Assembly (NCBI RefSeq): GCF_014207635.1 | Contig: NZ_JACHIE010000006.1 | Coordinates: 62,001 to 126,000, forward strand | DNA from: Acetobacter lovaniensis | Lineage (GTDB): Bacteria > Pseudomonadota > Alphaproteobacteria > Acetobacterales > Acetobacteraceae | Length of the DNA: 64,000 nucleotides | Direction of reading: 5' to 3' | Shown here: positions 61,718-64,000 of the stretch, in pieces | Numbering within the stretch: the first letter of the stretch is position 1 | How the letters are laid out: each line of letters starts with the position of its first letter | Notes under the pieces: generated by a model | What the model was told of the DNA's origin: nothing | What the model saw: the letters and a program-made list of their open reading frames with translations, nothing else | Database searches by the model: none | Program-made: the position numbers and the translations under genes

Positions 61718-63182
61718 TATTGTGTGGAATTATATGGAAAGAAATGTAACGATTTTAACGGTTCTGTATTTTTTATTATTGTGTATATTTTATAGATTCC
61801 ATTATTATGTTCCGGATTTTGATTTGTATTCCGGATTTCAGCATAATTTTGGACACTTTAGTAAAGACGGTTTTTCAACATTATTTGTCAAAATCTCATC
61901 GCGTATTGCACATTACCCAGCCAGCCCATTTATTATAGCAAGCATGCTCTTTATGGCATCTGGGTTTTTCGCAGTTAACTTCCTGGCATTCAGATATATT
62001 GGGACAAATATTCGTTCCGTACTTGTCTGTATATTCATATCGTCCTGCGGGATATGGTACTACCTGAGCGGGAAAGTATATTATGACTTTCCCTTCACTG
62101 TGTTTTCTTTTTCCATTGTAATTTATATTCTGCTCAAGGTATATTTTTCAGAGACAGATAAGTCCGCTCTTGTTTATCTTTTTGGCATGGCCTGTGGGTT
62201 CATGCTGTCCTGGAAGCCGTATAATATTTTTATCCTGTCCGGGCTTTTTTCATTCCTTGTCTGTGATGAGAAATTAAAAACACGTTTCCTGAATAGTCTG
62301 CTTAACCCACTCAGACTGCTTACCGCCGTGTTTCTATTCGCGTTAGGATATGCTTTAGGGAATTACTCATTCTTCTATTCTGTTGAAAAAACGGTTCTGG
62401 GTATTTCTGCCTATCCGGCGCAATCGGATTTTATGACCTTCCTGTTCGAGAGGGATGGCAAAATCTGGGATCATGTAAACTCTTTAGGATACACCTTTTC
62501 AAATATTAACATCCTCTCCCTTTTTATCGTTATTATCATTATTCCTCTTGTTACAAAAAGATATTTATGTCTTGTCCTGAATAGTATTAATTTTTCATTG
62601 TTTTACATTTATATTTCCTATTTTTCTCCCGGCTATCCATGGCATGGTTTTTGCTATTCCCTGAGTGTTTTATTAGGTCTGATTTCTGCGTGTCAGAAAA
62701 ATGAGTCACTCGGTGCCATGCGGGAAAAAGTTCTGACCTGCCTTCTGGCCGGTTCTGCAGCGGTGCAGGTCGTGGTGACATTTTTGTACTACGTCCCGCA
62801 GCAGGCCTACTGGATTGAGCAGGACGACCAGACATACAATACGCTGCGTCAGAAGAGCTTTGAGATTTATGAAAATGTGCAAAATGTTGCCGGGAAATTA
62901 CAGGGCAGTATTTCTGTATCGTGCGATTTCAATAGATTCATTACTTATGAAAATGAAGGGAAAAATAAACTCATTCCCGCATATCAGTCAGATAACCCAC
63001 AGGCATGGGAAAAACTGGAAAGAGAGAAGTTCGGTTCCGGTGATGCCGTTTACAGAATACGGATCGTGCCATCCGGCATGCTCTATATGGGGAATATATA
63101 TTCTATAGATATGAGCGGATACAGTCAGATTTCTCAAACCGCGTATTCTGGCTACAGTATTTATATCTACAAAAAAATCTGA
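61698..63182 (+). CDS. Hypothetical polytopic membrane protein, possible GT-C glycosyltransferase
   Basis: The 494-residue protein has about ten membrane helices through residue 400 and a soluble C-terminal part of about 100 residues. After the first helix (VTILTVLYFLLLCIFYRF) comes YVPDFDLYSGF, an acidic pair in the first outside loop, as in GT-C transferases, but no family could be named. It is AT-rich like the gene before it, which it overlaps. The ATG at 61698 starts MIKQRYNIVW; the ATG at 61734 (MERNVTIL) and a TTG at 61668 are alternatives. Likely role, inferred only, is surface polysaccharide. Confidence 0.6.
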   Translation: MIKQRYNIVWNYMERNVTILTVLYFLLLCIFYRFHYYVPDFDLYSGFQHNFGHFSKDGFSTLFVKISSRIAHYPASPFIIASMLFMASGFFAVNFLAFRYIGTNIRSVLVCIFISSCGIWYYLSGKVYYDFPFTVFSFSIVIYILLKVYFSETDKSALVYLFGMACGFMLSWKPYNIFILSGLFSFLVCDEKLKTRFLNSLLNPLRLLTAVFLFALGYALGNYSFFYSVEKTVLGISAYPAQSDFMTFLFERDGKIWDHVNSLGYTFSNINILSLFIVIIIIPLVTKRYLCLVLNSINFSLFYIYISYFSPGYPWHGFCYSLSVLLGLISACQKNESLGAMREKVLTCLLAGSAAVQVVVTFLYYVPQQAYWIEQDDQTYNTLRQKSFEIYENVQNVAGKLQGSISVSCDFNRFITYENEGKNKLIPAYQSDNPQAWEKLEREKFGSGDAVYRIRIVPSGMLYMGNIYSIDMSGYSQISQTAYSGYSIYIYKKI

Positions 63183-63199
63183 GCGGCGGGAGCGCGTAG

Positions 63200-63223
63200 G
63201 TTCTGGCGGCTGATCGCCAGAAC
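63200..63223. terminator. Possible terminator after the AT-rich genes
   Basis: GTTCTGGCG (63200-63208) pairs perfectly with CGCCAGAAC (63215-63223) around a six-base loop, 18 bases after the stop and between convergent genes. No T-run follows on either strand, so termination would be weak or Rho-assisted. Confidence 0.4.
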
Positions 63224-63283
63224 GCTCGCGTGTTATCGGCCGGGTTGAAGCACCATCCGGGTTCGTCTGTGTGGCGCTCCGGC

Positions 63284-64000
63284 TTATTCGCTGCCTTGTG
63301 CGAGGATGCGCGGAGCGCTGGCCCGCGCCACGGGGGCGGCCCGGTAGGAGGCAAGGGAGCGTCCGCGCATGCCACCGCCCCGGCTGTTCCCCACGGGGCC
63401 GGGTTCCACAAAGTTCCGCATGCCCTGAAAAGGGTGGAACACCTTGGGGTGCGAGATCTGAGGCATGCCATCCGGTCCCGTGCCGGTGCTGGCTTCCGCC
63501 ACCATCATCGGGCCATGATGGGTGACGGGCATGACCGGGTGTGGGAACACCTGCGGCATAAGGGGTGACTTTTGCGCAGGCTGCGGGCTTTCCCGCCCGT
63601 CTTGCGGCACGGCCCATGCCTCCAGCACCTTCCACTGGTAGGGGGTGCCTATGCCGGGGGTCTGGGAATGGTAGGCCGCCGCAGCCCGTGGCCAGCTACC
63701 CGTCTTGTCATACATCTGGAGCAGAAAGCCACCCGCGAACATGGCGTTGCGCAGCGGGTCAAACGCCTGATCGAGCGAGGCGAAGGCATCGGGGTGCTGT
63801 TGCAGGTTGACCTGCATGCACCCCACATCAAGGGACATGATGCCCTGCTGGCGAAAGCTCTGCACAGCCGCTATGGCCTCGGCCTGACTGTTATAGTGGT
63901 GGCCGATGCCTGCTGCGTTGATTGTCCATGGCCATGCGGAAACCGTTCCGTCGGATTCGGCCTTTCCGCTCTCCACCCGCCCCATGGCGGATAAAAATCC
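63284..64000 (-). CDS. Lytic transglycosylase, SLT type (5' end outside window)
   Basis: Reading leftward from the right edge the frame is open from position 64000 (GFLSAMGRVESG) to the stop at 63284. The motif RVESG carries the likely catalytic Glu; INAAG, MSLDVGCMQVN and the late AAAAYHSQTPG block (YHS) belong to family-1 lytic transglycosylases, which cut peptidoglycan between MurNAc and GlcNAc. An ATG at 63985 lies inside the domain, so the true start lies beyond the window. The C-terminal 110 residues are Pro/His-rich. It converges on the AT-rich genes. In a flagellar region it might open the wall for the rod, but that is inference. Confidence 0.85.
   Translation of the reverse strand, partial: GFLSAMGRVESGKAESDGTVSAWPWTINAAGIGHHYNSQAEAIAAVQSFRQQGIMSLDVGCMQVNLQQHPDAFASLDQAFDPLRNAMFAGGFLLQMYDKTGSWPRAAAAYHSQTPGIGTPYQWKVLEAWAVPQDGRESPQPAQKSPLMPQVFPHPVMPVTHHGPMMVAEASTGTGPDGMPQISHPKVFHPFQGMRNFVEPGPVGNSRGGGMRGRSLASYRAAPVARASAPRILAQGSE

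Noticed and set aside
1-64000. CRISPR array, insertion sequence or prophage
   Set aside because: No regularly spaced direct repeats, no transposase or integrase motifs and no phage structural genes were seen in the window.

Overview
The window looks like chromosome of an acetic acid bacterium (Alphaproteobacteria, Acetobacteraceae, probably Acetobacter or a close relative). The reasons are the high GC of most of the sequence, an F0 operon of the alphaproteobacterial type with both b' and b subunits and no F1 genes beside it, a PqiA/LetA-PqiB/LetB-type lipid transport locus, and the style of the flagellar and chemotaxis genes. No BLAST or alignment was run; family calls come from motifs, length and gene order. 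No IS element, prophage or CRISPR array was seen.

1-17 kb is housekeeping: a cut-off periplasmic protein, rplM-rpsI, a secreted serine carboxypeptidase, a small secreted repeat protein, a DEAD-box RNA helicase, a large outer-membrane porin with a histidine-rich segment, gloA, then a forward block dapF-mtaB-ftsY, the F0 genes atpI-atpB-atpE-atpF'-atpF, and a pair of lipid-linked sugar transferases. A tRNA-Thr(CGT) lies at 17.4 kb. 17.8-22.6 kb holds pqiA-pqiB-pqiC (pqiC is cut by an in-frame amber codon) and an acetoin/diacetyl-reductase-type dehydrogenase. 22.7-28.7 kb is a reverse block metH-hypothetical-cvpA-purF. A divergent small CxCC-motif gene has a start codon that overlaps the metH start.

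29-61 kb is a motility island. flgL-flgK-flgF run in reverse; flgG-flgA-flgH, a bactofilin-like gene, a frameshifted motE-like gene, a small lipoprotein and fliF-fliG-fliH-fliN-fliO-fliP run forward. They are followed by a methyl-accepting chemotaxis protein (MCP) and a chemotaxis operon STAS-cheY-cheA-cheW-cheR-cheB-cheY-cheD. The last gene of that operon carries a DxxxQ motif like those of CheZ/CheT phosphatases. An O-antigen-ligase-type polymerase and flhF-flhA (reverse) follow. Then come two tandem paralogous TPR-glycosyltransferase genes, which in this setting are good candidates for flagellin glycosylation. Flagellin, motAB, fliM, flgBC, flgI and flhB are not in the window.

61.1-63.2 kb is a clearly AT-rich segment with two membrane-protein genes unlike their neighbours, probably acquired surface-polysaccharide functions. 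The window ends inside a lytic transglycosylase gene.

The most interesting items are the DxxxQ protein at the end of the che operon and the shared C-terminal tail on it and CheD, the A7-tract frameshift in the motE-like gene, the bactofilin inside the flagellar cluster, the TPR-glycosyltransferase pair beside flhA, a dyad that exactly fills the spacer of a putative promoter upstream of the MCP, the amber codon in pqiC, and the histidine-rich porin.
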